A DNA stretch of 64,000 nt from Quercus robur (Eukaryota > Streptophyta > Magnoliopsida > Fagales > Fagaceae), in contig NC_065539.1 of NCBI RefSeq assembly GCF_932294415.1, positions 52,471,501-52,535,500 of the forward strand, written 5' to 3'. The position numbers and the translations under genes were made by a program. Below are positions 47,561 to 60,338 of the stretch, piece by piece. Numbering within the stretch: the first letter of the stretch is position 1; each line of letters starts with the position of its first letter. The notes under the pieces are model-generated. The model worked only from the letters and a program-made list of their open reading frames with translations. It searched no databases and had not been told where the DNA came from.

Positions 47561-47838
47561 TGACACGGTTTGATTGCTATAGAGGTGCAAATGTCAGCTT
47601 TTTTAGCTTCGGTGGTGAGAGACATGGTAGACAGTAGTCCAGCCATTTCAAAGCTTTGGCGACACCTGCATTGCATTTATACGTGGCAACTCTCTCTCTC
47701 TCTCTCTGTAAACAGTCTCAACGAATAAAGAACTTATTCACGGACATGAAAATGAGTATGTCACGAGATACGAGTAATTTTTATAAAAGATTATGACATA
47801 ATATTACGGGTAAAACACCGGTAAAATACAAATACGAT

Positions 47839-47962
47839 GCTCTAAATGTAGTGTGTATATTTCTTAAAAATTGAACTTGCTTTTATGTTAGATTTCGAAC
47901 GCTCTAAATGTAGTGTGTATATTTCTTAAAAATTGAACTTGCTTTTATGTTAGATTTCGAAC
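47839..47962. repeat. Perfect 62-bp tandem duplication
   Basis: The unit starting GCTCTAAATGTAGTGTG occupies 47839-47900 and again 47901-47962 with no differences, so it is very recent. Confidence 0.9.
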
Positions 47963-49027
47963 TTTGTAAGTTATCCAACATTTCAATTTAAAAAATAAAA
48001 ACAAACTTTAGACAAAAATATTGATTTCATCCCTAAGTTTTCCAGATTTTCTGTCTCTAATATTTTTAAAAAAGTATTATTCATTTTTAAGCTATTGAAA
48101 ATATTTTTAATTAAAAAATAAAAATAAACAAACCTTTTTCCTTCTTGTACTATTAAAAATGTTTATTTTTCATCACTAGCTATATTGGTTCTTGAACGAT
48201 TAAAAAAAAAAAAATTTCTTTACAAAGTGTAAAGACAAAAAAATTAATTAAAGCTTAGGTACAAAAAGAGAAATTCATGCCGGACAAAAGCAATATTTTA
48301 GTCCAAGCTTAGGTACAAAAATGAGTCTTTCCATGATTAGAGATTTGGATTAGTTTACGTTAATTGTAACGCTAGTGAGAGTTTGTGTGGGTAGTTGTAG
48401 CTATTATCATGAATTGTGGATTTTTTTTTTCTCTCTCTTAACGGTTTTTATCGTAGTTGTTAGCATTTTCCCTGCGAAAGAATTGTTAGTTTTATTTGAC
48501 CATTTCTTTTTAAGAGAGTTTTAACCTATGATGTCCGCTCTTGATGATAACTCTTTATCATCAGATTAAAATACCAATTAGTTTTTGATATAAGCGGTGG
48601 ATGCAAATTATTAAGATGAGAGATGAGGTAAATTAAGCCCTTTTTTCCCGTTCAAACCCATTTTTCTTATCCTCAATATCCATCTTTTATGACAGCAAAG
48701 GGTTGGTTGATAAAATTATTTGGCTCCAAGTGTTTTTTTTATACCTCAAAGATTCTCTAACAACTTTGTGCTATGCAGAGAGGACTAGACCACACCATGT
48801 ATGCTGAAAATTCATAACGACTTAAACTTATTATGACCCGGCAACACTAGAAAGGAAAGTATTTTCCTACTCAAATACTTTGTAATCTCACCAAATTCAA
48901 ATACACAGACGAGTTCTCCTTTTTTTTTTTTTTTTTTTTTTTTAAGGAAAATTTTTAGTTTATTTTATCTTAACAATGTAAGATTTACATTGTTGACTAA
49001 ACAAATTAATTTGTACAATCTACAATG
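47963..49027. other. Intergenic, no supported gene
   Basis: A/T-rich; a T tract at 48918-48943. Nothing else recognised. Confidence 0.5.
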
Positions 49028-49032
49028 TAAAA

Positions 49033-49726
49033 TGATAAGGGTAATTTTGTAATTAACCCATTATGAAGCAAAAGGCAATGGACATAACAAAGTTGTCAAC
49101 TTCACTCATGAGAGACAACCTTGTTGTAAAGTCTACAGCTCCACCCCATACCTGATGGCTGCATCTTGGGCATAGTAAGCTAAAGATAATAAACTGAAGA
49201 GGATAAACTAAAGGGGATATAAGAATCTCCGACGAGGGAGTAGACGAAGCTGACGACCCCGACGAAGAAGTAGGCAAAGCTGACGACCCCGACGAGGTAG
49301 TAGGCGAAATTGAAGACCCTAACGTGGCCTTGCTTGGTCTTCACATATGTGTGTATAAGGAAATATCTTGCGCCCCACACTTACCTCTAATCAAGAAGAC
49401 TCCTATAAGGAAAGGATTCCGGAAAATACACGGATTAAAGAGGTTCTCTCCTATAAGGAAAGAACTTCTGGATCAAGGCATGGATTTCGGCCCTACACTA
49501 CTATAAAAACCCCAAAACTCTCACAAACGAATGTACGTACAATTTCCCCTCAACTCTGACACTCTAGAGTTATGAACAAGAGATTTCTCTAACTTGACCA
49601 TTGGAGGGTATTTGGCTGGTACCACACCGATATTCCTCTTAAGGTCTTCAGCTTTTGCATTGTGCAGGTTCTTGTCAGGAACATGTAAGGACTGTGTGGT
49701 TTACTGACGATTTTTCGGCATCATCA
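49033..49726 (+). repeat. Solo LTR with 5-bp duplication
   Basis: Starts TGATAAGGG, ends GGCATCATCA, and is flanked by TAAAA on both sides (49028-49032, 49727-49731). It has a TATA-like CTATAAAAACCCC at 49500 and a ~39-bp internal unit (GACGA...GCTGACGACCCC) repeated about twice at 49230-49315. No internal region. Fossil. Confidence 0.78.
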
Positions 49727-49731
49727 TAAAA

Positions 49732-51002
49732 TTTACATTGCTACAGTACAATGTCAATCTATATATTACCTAGATTAAAATATTATTGATATTTAGAACA
49801 TTACACTCACTTTTTTACACATCACTCTCGTTTCTTAATTTTCTTATACTTATTACTTTTGTTGGAGCATATTAATATTAAAAAATTATTTTAATAAACT
49901 AATTAATGAAAAATTGGCAACTTTAATGAAAAGATACTAGAGTTTTTATGTGGTGTATGAGGAGTTAATAATAATTTATAATTATACAATGTTGCTACAG
50001 TACCATCTTACATTTGAGATGGTACTGTAGCTATATGTCAAAAAAAAATTTGACCTTTTCCCATTTGGCCTTCCCGTTGCTAGGATTTTTTGGGCCTATA
50101 TGTCAAATGTATCTTACATTTGGCATATGCAAGGCTGGCTGGATGCAAGGATGGCTGGGGATGCTCTTAGCATGATAAAATGGGTTAAGCAAGCACATAG
50201 GGGAGGGTGAAATGAGGAGGTCTGAATGGCTATTGTATATATCTTGGACGATACAATCTATAAATAGATAAAAATAGTCCTTGTCTTAGGCCCAAAAGAT
50301 GTGTGTTGGTCTGGCCCTAGTCCATGAAAAGTCTTCAGAACAATGTAGCCAAAAATACTCTATGTAGGCATGTGAAAAAAAAAATTTATAGCAATGTGAT
50401 CATATTTTACATGATAAGCATTTAAAATATCAATAATATGATTAATATTTCATAACTTTGGCATGATGAAGATTCTTATTAATACAGAGAAACCAATTCA
50501 AGTAGGACTAAAGTTTTTAAAAATGCATAAATATTAAAGAAACTAATTCAATTGGGGCTAATGTTGTTAAAAATACACAAATATCAAATTAATGGTTTTG
50601 GAAATAACTGTTTAGAGAGGAGCACTAATGAGATATTGGAAGAAACTAATGAATTTTAACTCTAACAAAAAATTATTAAAAAAAATTATAAGAAATCTCT
50701 ATTATTAAAGATAATAAATTATACGAAATCTCCCTATTTTAGATTATCACCTTAGTACAATTTTAGATTATCACATAGGTATCTCAATATTTTTTTTGTA
50801 ATTTTTTTATTATATCCACCAACAACTCTTTTTGGTAATTAAAAAAAGGTGTGGACATGAAGGTGGCAACCCAAAATTTTAGAGTTAACCCAAAATTTTA
50901 GAGTTTTTTTTTTCTTAAAAAAAAAAAGAAGACAAAAAGGAAAAATAGAACAATTCTTTTTATCTTTTCAACGTGATAGTAATGGGTAGTAAAGTTTTAG
51001 GT
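49732..51002. other. Intergenic with MITE pieces
   Basis: A hairpin CTACAGTACCATCT/AGATGGTACTGTAG lies at 49995-50030. GGCTGGGGATGCTCTTA at 50152-50168 resembles the right end of another GAGCATC-type element. No gene seen. Confidence 0.5.
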
Positions 51003-51405
51003 TGTTGAAACTGATGCAGTTACACAAGAACTTAAGGAAAATGGCAGAGAAGAGCAACAAATAAAAGGGAAAACGACAATTGGTGGACTGAAGGAAAAGA
51101 ATAAAATTAAACAGAAAACGACATCGTATTATTTAATGAAGGCACGTGCAGATCATATGAGTGGATGCAAGTCAAATTCAATTACAAGGAGTCTAGGTGT
51201 CATGCATCCCACGGTGTAGTTGAAAGTCTGTTAGATCAGGAAGATAGTTGGGACTGTTTAAGCTTTTTCCCGCCTTTGTTTGTGTATATATAGAAACAGA
51301 GCTTAATTATTTGTACACTTTTCATTCTTCATTTTGTGAATCAATGAGAGTTTTCTCTCTTCTAGAAACTTCATTCTTAGTTTCCAAAAACTTCATTCTT
51401 TTACA
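51003..51405 (+). repeat. 5' LTR of the Copia element
   Basis: Begins TGTTGAAACTGATG and ends TTCTTTTACA. TATA-like GTATATATAG near 51285. Confidence 0.93.
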
Positions 51406-52103
51406 TGGTATCAAAGCATCATTTTCTTTCTCTTTCATTGTTGCCAAACAGTCTTTAGCCTTCAAAATCTTTCTTTTTCCTTTTGATCTTCTTGAAGTTT
51501 GGTTCATCTATGGCTTCTGATTCAACAACCAATCAAGCACAGTCTTTTTCACAATTTGTGCCTTCCTCAAGCACAGCAATGGCAAATGAATCTGCTAACA
51601 ATCCTTATTCTCTTCCAGCCACTGAGAGTCTAAGAATTGTTCTCACATCACAGCCTTTAACTGGTCCAGAGAACTATATGAGTTGGGCAAGATCAGTGTT
51701 CTTGGCTTTAAGTTCAAGAAACAAATTTGGTTTTGTGAATGGTTCAATTCCAGAACCAGATCCTTCCTCTCCATTGTACATATCTTGGAGCAGTTGTAAT
51801 ACCACAGTGCTTTCATGGTTGACCAATTCTCTTATCATGGACCTCAAGGCAAGTGTGATGTGTATCAATACTACAAGGGGTTTGTGAATTGATCTCAGAG
51901 ATAGGCTCTCATAGGGCAATACTCCAAGATAGTTTGAGCTTCAAAAGGAAATTTCTCATCTTTCTCAAGGATCACTTTCAGTAAGTTCATACTTCACTAG
52001 ATTCAAAACACTTTGGGATGAATTTGTCAATTTTCAACCTTTCACTGTATGCACTTGTGCTTGTACATGTGGATCTAAGGCTTCTTAATTGGAAGCACAA
52101 CAT

Positions 52104-53103
52104 TGATAGGCCAAAAATGTATTGACCCCTTGTGATAAATTAACCAATTAATTTAGCTAAGTGAATTAATTAAGTTAATTAAGATGCAAAGTGCGTGGTA
52201 ACACAAACAAATCACCAATTAACTAAAGTGCAGCAGAAATTAAATTGACACAGTGATTTGTTTACGAATGGAGAAAACCTACACGGTAAAAACCCCACTA
52301 GGTGATTTTAAGGTTACCACTCTTGAGAATCCATTATTATTAAAACAAGCGGTTACAAGTAAAGGAATCCCAGTACCTTATACTAACCTACAGTTGAACC
52401 CTTACCACAATACCTAAATTGGATTTGTTTTGTAATGATAATCTCTCTTTTTCAATGCACAGCTCCCAGTACGTGACTAACTAATAGATGTGCGGATCCC
52501 AATACACGACTTGATCACCAACTTAAGAAAGATGTTGGCTGTAAAGTTTTTCAATTCATTACACGATGAAAATCACGAAACTCCTTGGTCACAAAACCCT
52601 AAGGTGTATAAACACAGCAGTTTCTTCAAAAGAAAGATGAACTAGGGCAAATTCTGTCTCTGGTCACAATTTGCATGAACACAACTTTTCTTTACATTTG
52701 CGCAACCTTTGACAGCCTTTAAAATAATCCTTATATATGTTTAGGATTGTGAGAAAAGAAAGCCTAAACACATACTCACAGATTAAAGTGAAATCAGCTT
52801 TGAAAAACTGAATTTTATAAACCTCGATAGATAGCCATCTATCGAGCTAGCTGTCAAGCCACGGGCTGAAATAGTTTTTAAATCTCGATAGATGCTAGCT
52901 GTCGAGTTTTAAAATCCAGCATTTTCTCACTTGTTTCTTGGACAGACTTGCATGACTTTAACACTTGAACTTGAAACCTTGTTCCTTTAAGTATTAAACA
53001 CATCCTAGATCTACCCAATCACAAGTAAAGTGCGTTTTGTCAAAAGATTAGCCAATACTAGTTTGACATATGTTCCTAACATCAAATCACATATGTCCTA
53101 ACA
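52104..53103 (-). repeat. Solo LTR nested in the Copia gag region
   Basis: On the minus strand it starts TGTTAGGACATATG and ends at TGGCCTATCA; the plus strand starts TGATAGGCC. The host Copia sequence continues on both sides, with AACAT at the left and a slightly changed AGCAT at the right as the probable duplication. Minus-strand TATATAAGG near 52733. Inserted after the Copia element. Fossil. Confidence 0.72.
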
Positions 53104-56100
53104 AGCATAAAGAGCATGTTTTTCGTTTTTTGATGGTATTAAATGATAGCTATGGGGATATTATAGGCCAGATCTTATTGATTGACTCATTTCCTTCTAT
53201 TAGCAAAGTTTGTTCTTTGATCTTGTAATAGGAAAAGATGAGAAGTTTTAGTCATGGAGTCAATATGGTCTATCCTATTGAGGCCATTGCTATGTTTGCG
53301 AATCATACTAAAGGGTTTAATGGTAATCAAGGCCAGAATCAAGGCAATCGTGGTAGTAAAGGGCATTCTAAGAAGGAAAAACCTATTTGTTCTTACTGTG
53401 GACTTAGTGGTCACATAGCAAACAAGTGCTATAAGCTACATGGGTATCCTCTAGGCTACAAGCACAAGGGAAGCAACCAAGCTATGGCTAATAAAGTTTC
53501 AGCAATCTTGCCTTTAGGGAATTTTGGGAATTTGGATGGTTTTGATTTAGCCAATCCACATTTGACCCAAAATAATGCTGGTTTTCCCAATCATAGCTTT
53601 CAATCTGAAGATGTTCTTGCACCACGAAATCCTTTAGGTGCTCAATTTGTTTCTCAGGTTTAATGTGAGCAACTTCTTAACTATTTGAAAGTAGTCACAG
53701 CTTCTGGTTTAGGTATTGATACTCATTCTGCTCATCAAGTTGCTACTGTTATGGCACCTGCCCCTTCTGTATAACTAGTTTTAACACCTACCATAGTTTC
53801 ATCCTCCAATTCTAATTCCTCCAATTTTTCAGGTAATCCATATTAGATTCCACCAAATATGTCACATTTTGTTTTTTCTGCTCATGTTATTGATAGGCAT
53901 GCTTTTAAGTCTAATGATTGGATCTTGGACACTGGTGCTATTGACCATATGGTCCATTCAGTGTCTCAGCTTACTACTATCACTTCTATTGTGCAATCTT
54001 GTGTTTTCTTGCCAAATGGAGATTAGGCCTTAGTTACACATATAGGCATTGTGCAAATTTCACCCACTCTAACACTCACTGATGTTTTGTGTGTCCCTGC
54101 TTTTAGTTTTAATCTCATATCTATAAGCAAGCTTACAAAGCACTCTTTATTTTTCTAGGAAATTGGTGTTTTATCCAAGACCTTGCTCAATGGAGCATGA
54201 TTGGTCTGGGTAGAGAATGTAAATGGTTATATTTGCTGCAAGCTCCTGCTTCTCATATTGCTTTGGTTGCATCTATTGGCCATTCTTCTTCCAACTTATG
54301 GCACAGCAGATTGGGGCATCCTTCTTTTTCAAAACTAGCTTTGTTGAATAAACTTGTAGGTTCTGAAGTTTCAAATAAATTAGATTGTTGTGAAGTCTGT
54401 CATTTTTCAAAGCAAAAAAGGTTACCTTTTCCTTCTAGCAGTCATGTATCTGCCCAACCTTTTGAGCTTGATCATTGTGATCTGTGGGGTCCTTTTGCTA
54501 CTTGTACCATTGAAGGTTTCAAGTAATTTTTAACCATTGTTGATGACTTCTCTCGTTGTACTTGGGTTTATCTTCTCAAGAATAAATCTGATACTTAATT
54601 TTTCATTCCTGATTTTGTTAATATAATTCATACTTAGTTTGATGCTTCTATTAGAACTATTAGGAGTGACAATGGCACATAATTTTACTTAAAAAGAATT
54701 CTTTCATTCCAAAGGCATCTTGCATCAATTATCATGTGTTGATACTCCTTAACAAAATGTTATTGTTGAGAGGAAACATCAACATATTCTCAATGTTGCA
54801 AGAGCACTACAACTTCAGTCTAAAGTGCCTTTATGTCTATGGGGTGATTGTATTCTTACTGTTGTATACCTCATTAACAAAATACCTTCCAAATCTCTAT
54901 GAAATAAAAGCCCTTATGAATTACTTTTTAACTCTCCACCTCCTTATAATCATCTAAAATGCTTTGGCTGTTTGTGTTTCATTTCCACATTATCACATAG
55001 TAGGCACAAATTTGCACCTAGGGCCAAGAAATGTGTTTTCTTAGGCTATCCTCATGGCATTAAAGGTTATAAGGTTCTAGACCTTGAATCCAATTCTATT
55101 CACATTTCAAGGGATGTCATCTTTTATGAGCACATTTTTCCATTTGCTACTTTTGATCATCCTTCCAATTCATATCTTGATTCTTTTGTGTTTCCTCATT
55201 GTGTTTCTGATGCATCTCATACTATTGATCCTTCTTTTGTTTCATCATACTAATCTTCCTCATATGATTGAATCAAGTTTGATTCCTTCCCAACCTGATC
55301 CAATCATTGATTCCACTCCATCCATACCTGATGTGCCAGCAAAACCTGTTTTGGATTCTGCAGAACCTGTCCCTAAAACAGTTGTTTCAATTCCATCTCT
55401 TTCTCCCACTATTGAACCTATGCCTGTTTCCTCCACTCTTGACTTACCTGTGTTGAGAAGGTCCACTAGACCTCATCATCCACCTGCTTACCTTTCTGAT
55501 TACTCTTGTAAAGCAGTTAGTACCAAACCTGCTTCTGGATTGCCCTATGACATTTCAAATGTTATCAGTTACTCATATCTTGGGCCTCAATATTCTTCCT
55601 TTGTCATGGCTGTCAGTCCCACTCCATCAGAACTTATTTCCTTTTCTTAGGCAGTTAAATTTCCTGAATGGAGGGCTACCATGGACAAGGATATTGAAGC
55701 CTTGGAGCTTAATAACATTTGGACACTAACCCCTTTACCTGTAGGCAAGTCTCTTATTGGCTGTAAGTGGGTTTATAGGGTTAAGTACCACTCATATGGT
55801 TCTATAGAGAGGTATAAAGCATGTTTGGTTGCCAAGGGTTTTACACAAAAACTTGATTTGGATTACTCAGAGACATTTTCTCCTATTGCCAAGTTTGTTT
55901 CAGTCAGAATTGTGTTGTCTTTGGCTGCTGTGAAGGGGTGGTTTCTTCATCAAATGGATGTCAATAATGCTCTTCTCCATGGTGATTTGGTTGAAGATGT
56001 TTATATGTGTTTACCACTTGGATTTCACAACAAGGGGGAGTATCTGGTATGCAAATTGAATAAAAGTCTCTATGGCCTCAAACAGGCTTCTAGGAAATGG

Positions 56101-57226
56101 TTTGAGAAGTTTTCAACCACTATTTTGCAAATGGGCTTCATTTAGTCTAAGTTTGATTACTCATTATTCACACACACATAGAGGGATCTTCATTTATAGT
56201 ACTTTTGGTGTATGTGGATGATATATTGTTGACTGGTAATAATCCTACTTGTGTTCAAAGTCTAAAGAAAGTACTTGATGACAAATTTGGGTTGAAAGAC
56301 CTTGGGTCTTTGAGGTATTTCTTAGGTCTTAAAGTGGCTAGAACTGATGTAGGTATCAGTTTAAACCAACGAAAGTATACTTCGGAAATTTTGAAGGATA
56401 CAAGCTTTCTAGGTTCTAAACCAGTCAAATTCCCTATCGAGCAGAATTTGAGGTTATCTAAATATGAGGGAAAACCAATTGCTAACCCTGCTCAGTATAG
56501 AAGACTCATTGGAAGACTCTTGTACCTTACCTTGACAAGACCAGACATTACCTATGTTGTGCATAGGTTAAGTCAGTTTGTGTCACAACCAAGAGAGCCT
56601 CATTTGCTTGCTGCCAAGAGGGTGCTTCAGTATATCAAAGGTTCACTAGGAAGAGGCATTTTCTTTCCAATTTATTCTGATCTGCATATCAAGTCTTTTT
56701 GTGATGTAGATTAGGCTGGATGCCCTGACACTAGGAGGTCATTAATTGGTTATGCTATTTTCCTCGGAGAATCATTGATTTCTTGGAGATCTAAAAAACA
56801 AAGAGTTGTTTCAAGGTCCTCAGCTGAAGCTGAGTACAGAGCAATGGCAAGTGTGGCTTTTGAGATTACTTGGGTGTTACAATTACTTAAGGATTTAAAG
56901 ATAGATCATGGAAGGCCAGCTATGTTGTTTTGTGACAATCAGGCAGCCCTGCATATAACTACAAAACCAATTTTTCATGAAAGAACAAAGCATATCAAGG
57001 TAGACTGTCACTTGGTGAGAGATAAGATCATGGAAAATATGATTAAAACATTCCATATAGCTACTAATTCTTAGGTAGCAGACATATTTACTAAGGCTTT
57101 GGGCTTTTCAGCTTTTGCAATACTCTCTAGAAAATTGAGTTTGAAGGATATTTTTACTCAAAGGGAATTAAAGACACAAACTTCAATTCAAGTCTCAGAA
57201 CTTAAAGTTTAGGACTTGAGGGGGAG

Positions 57227-57631
57227 TGTTGAAACTGATGCAGTTACACAAGAACTTAAGGAAAACGGCAGAGAAAAGCAACAAATAAAAGGGAAAACGA
57301 CAGCAGGTGGACTAAAGGAAAATAATAAAATTAAGCAGAAAATGGCAGCGTATTGTTTAATGAAGGCACGTGCAAATCATGTGAGTGGATGCAAGTCAGA
57401 TTCAATTACAAGGAGTCCAAGTGTCATGCATCCAACGGTGCAGTTGAAAGTCTATTAGATTAGGAAGTTAGTTAGGATTGTTTAAGCTTTTTCCCACATT
57501 TGTTTGTGTATATATAGAAACAGAGCTTAATTATTTGTACACTTTTCATTCTTCATTTTGTGAATCAATGAGAATTTTCTTTCTCTTCTAGAAACTTTAT
57601 TCTTAGTTTCCAGAAACTTCATTCTTTTAAA
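57227..57631 (+). repeat. 3' LTR of the Copia element
   Basis: Same start TGTTGAAACTGATG as the 5' LTR; followed by the TAGGT duplication. Confidence 0.93.
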
Positions 57632-58206
57632 TAGGTTGATTCTCATATACTATATGAAATTTCTATTAATAATGTATCACTCCCATGAAATGTATCCCGC
57701 AACACGAAAGGAAATGACTTCAATATACTCAGATGAAAGAAATTCAAACGGAACAAAATTTTACTAACCCAAGTTCATTCCATTACACTACTTGTGATTA
57801 TAATACTTTAAGTAGACAAAATTATTGTAATTTTTAATTATAGTGATAAAAAATTTTCATACCATCTTACTTTCTCTTTCTCTTGTTTAATACTACAAAA
57901 CCTTATATAAGAAATCAATACTTCGGATAAGCAGATTAAAGAAATAAGAGTTTACACGTTCAAGCAGACTAAGAAGTATTTCCTTAATTCTCACTCTAAA
58001 CGTACATATATACTTGGAAACAAATCACCACCCAATTGAGTCGGTGATGGATCCTAGCCCCTTCCAATTAGAAAATAAGAATGGCTCTTTTCAAATGAAT
58101 CTACCTCTCACCTATTCACTTAATGCCCTAATAATTACTGTCCAAGTCTAGGAGAACTCCATGTTACCATTTAGTCCAATAATATGAGTTTTAATTTTAC
58201 ATCTTA

Positions 58207-59755
58207 GAGCACGTTTGGTAAACTGTAATGGTGATTACATAGGAATAAGAATAGGTATTACAAGGAATATAAGATGTTGTAATGTAATACTTATTACTAT
58301 TTATTTGCTTGGTGACAACACAAGATTAGAACTCTAAATTAAATTGTCTAAAAACATTTTAAATTGAATTGTCTAAAATACCCTTATTATAAAATTACAA
58401 ATACACTTTTAATAAAGATTAGTTTAACAAACCAATCTTGAACAGAGGATCTCCAATAAACCCAATCTCTCTTCTTCTTCTTTTTTGTAAATAAAATTGA
58501 TTTGATTTCATTGTATTAAAATTAAGAAGTAACTACATTAGTAATCAATTGGTCTTTCAAAAAATCTTGTGGGTCTTCAATTAAGTGTCCCACAATTGTA
58601 AAATTTAACCAACAAACTACAATCTTACTTGAACAATGGTAAAATTCTCAATCCTTTCAAAGTCCTCAATCTTGATTCAATATCTAGTTTTGCTCTTAAT
58701 CCAGCATTAGGTAATTTGGTATAAATCTTTCCTTCCAAATACTTTCAAATATTCAAGCTTAAACTTATTCTCAGGATTACCTCCCCTTTCATGGTGATAT
58801 TCTACCAAAGCCTCCACTAGTTTCAAATCTTCAACAGGAGTCTACTTTCGTTTAAACAAGACAAAAACTTGGAAGGGCAAATTTGTTATTTGATTCTATA
58901 TCTAAAAAGACAAGACAAATTAAAATGCAGTTAAATACTAAAAAAATCAAAATTGGAAGTTGATAAATAAAATATAAATAATATACAAAAACTTAAAATT
59001 TATACATATTGTAACAAGATTAAAAAAAAATATACATGTCGTAACAAAACTATTCCAATAACATAACAAAACCATTCCAGTAATGTAAATTTATAAGTAA
59101 TAAATAGGCATATTTAAATATAAGTTTGAATCCTATACATCCTATACATACATATATATAAATATATATATACCATGTAAAATTTATTGTAAAATTATTA
59201 AGATAATTTTATAGATGTAACATTAATTGAAATCCTAAGAACCACCCAATATAAATTTAAAATCTTTTCTTTTCCATTTTTTAATTTCCTCCTGTCCTCA
59301 CCCGCCAACAATGGTTGCAAATTACAATAAGCCATCATCTCTCTCATAAACTTTATTATTATTATTATTATTTTTATTTCCCCAAGGCTCACATTTCCAA
59401 AGTTCAATGAAGACCACATATATTCTCAAAAAAAATAAAAAGCACGGCATCTACTTCTTCCTTCCTCTTTTTCTTCTTTCCTCGTCCGAGTATTTTACTC
59501 TCAGTTGTTTCCTCACTCTGCAACTTCCAGTTTGTTGCACTTCGCACCATTTTTTTTTCTTTCATTCAGTTTACGCATTGAAAAATAGTAGAGACAGAGA
59601 GAGAGAAAAGGGATTATACTCTACCAGACGTGCCCTTATTTTAAAGAATAGTAATAATTGTTCCTTATAATAAAAATGTAACCAAATAATTCTATAACTA
59701 AACCATAGAATAGCAATTACATTATAATGTATATTATACTCTACCAAACATGCCT
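58207..59755. mobile_element. Harbinger/Tourist-like non-autonomous element
   Basis: GAGCACGTTTGGTAAACTGTAATG at the left and CTCTACCAAACATGCCT at the right are inverted repeats, flanked by TTA on both sides (58204-58206, 59756-59758), the usual PIF/Harbinger duplication. A second similar end (CTCTACCAGACGTGCCCTTA, near 59619-59638) lies inside, suggesting a nested or duplicated end. No transposase recognised. Confidence 0.6.
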
Positions 59756-59758
59756 TTA

Positions 59759-60338
59759 GTGAGTGAGGGGTATTATTAATCCTAAATAGGAGTATGAAGT
59801 TTGAACCTGATGAGTTGTGAGAGAAATTAATAGCATTTGTTCCAAGAATCTTGAAGCTTAGGCTATAATCATATCACCCTAAAGCGAGATTTTAAATTGG
59901 ATGGATGGATGGATGGATGATATTAGGCCTGATGGAGAGATTTTTATGTGAAAATGAATCGGAGATGTATGTACTCGTGCTCTCTTTGTTTTCAATTGTG
60001 CATGAATATTGGAATGTAACGTGATAAAAGTGTCCTGTCCAATAAAAAATTCGTTCATTCCTTCAAACTGAATTGGGCTCTTTTGAAGTGTTTTACTGGC
60101 TAGAACATCTCTAATTCTCTATTGTTAAAATGGTATTCATTAACATTGCCAGCATATTCATTAACATTGCCCATAGTTTAGCCAAATTCAGTGTACATAA
60201 ACAAAATTTGTACACTTATATTATTACACAGTATTACACAGTACATAGTGCAACTCATTGTCTGATAGGAAATTCCACTCTGGAGCTAGCAGAGTTAAAC
60301 CATTATTTAGCATCCGGTCGACCCCAATTACCACTAAC
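59759..60338. other. Intergenic, 3' flank of the intact LEA gene
   Basis: Contains (GGAT)n at 59899-59918 and, further right, the probable 3' UTR of the minus-strand LEA gene. No other feature. Confidence 0.5.

Larger units (their letters stand above)
51003..57631 (+). mobile_element. Copia (Ty1-type) LTR retrotransposon fossil
   Basis: 6.63 kb with 403- and 405-bp LTRs and the 5-bp duplication TAGGT (50998-51002, 57632-57636). The tRNA-Met-type primer site TGGTATCAAAGCATC follows the 5' LTR at 51406, and a purine tract GAGGGGGAG precedes the 3' LTR. Parts in Copia order: gag with zinc knuckle (51.5-53.7 kb), protease (about 53.9), integrase (about 54.3-55.1), reverse transcriptase (about 55.7-56.4, YVDD) and RNase H (about 56.8-57.1). 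It is broken, with roughly ten or more breaks, plus a 1-kb solo LTR inserted in the gag region. LTRs differ at about 30 of 403 sites by eye (about 7-8%), so it is millions of years old. Confidence 0.95.
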
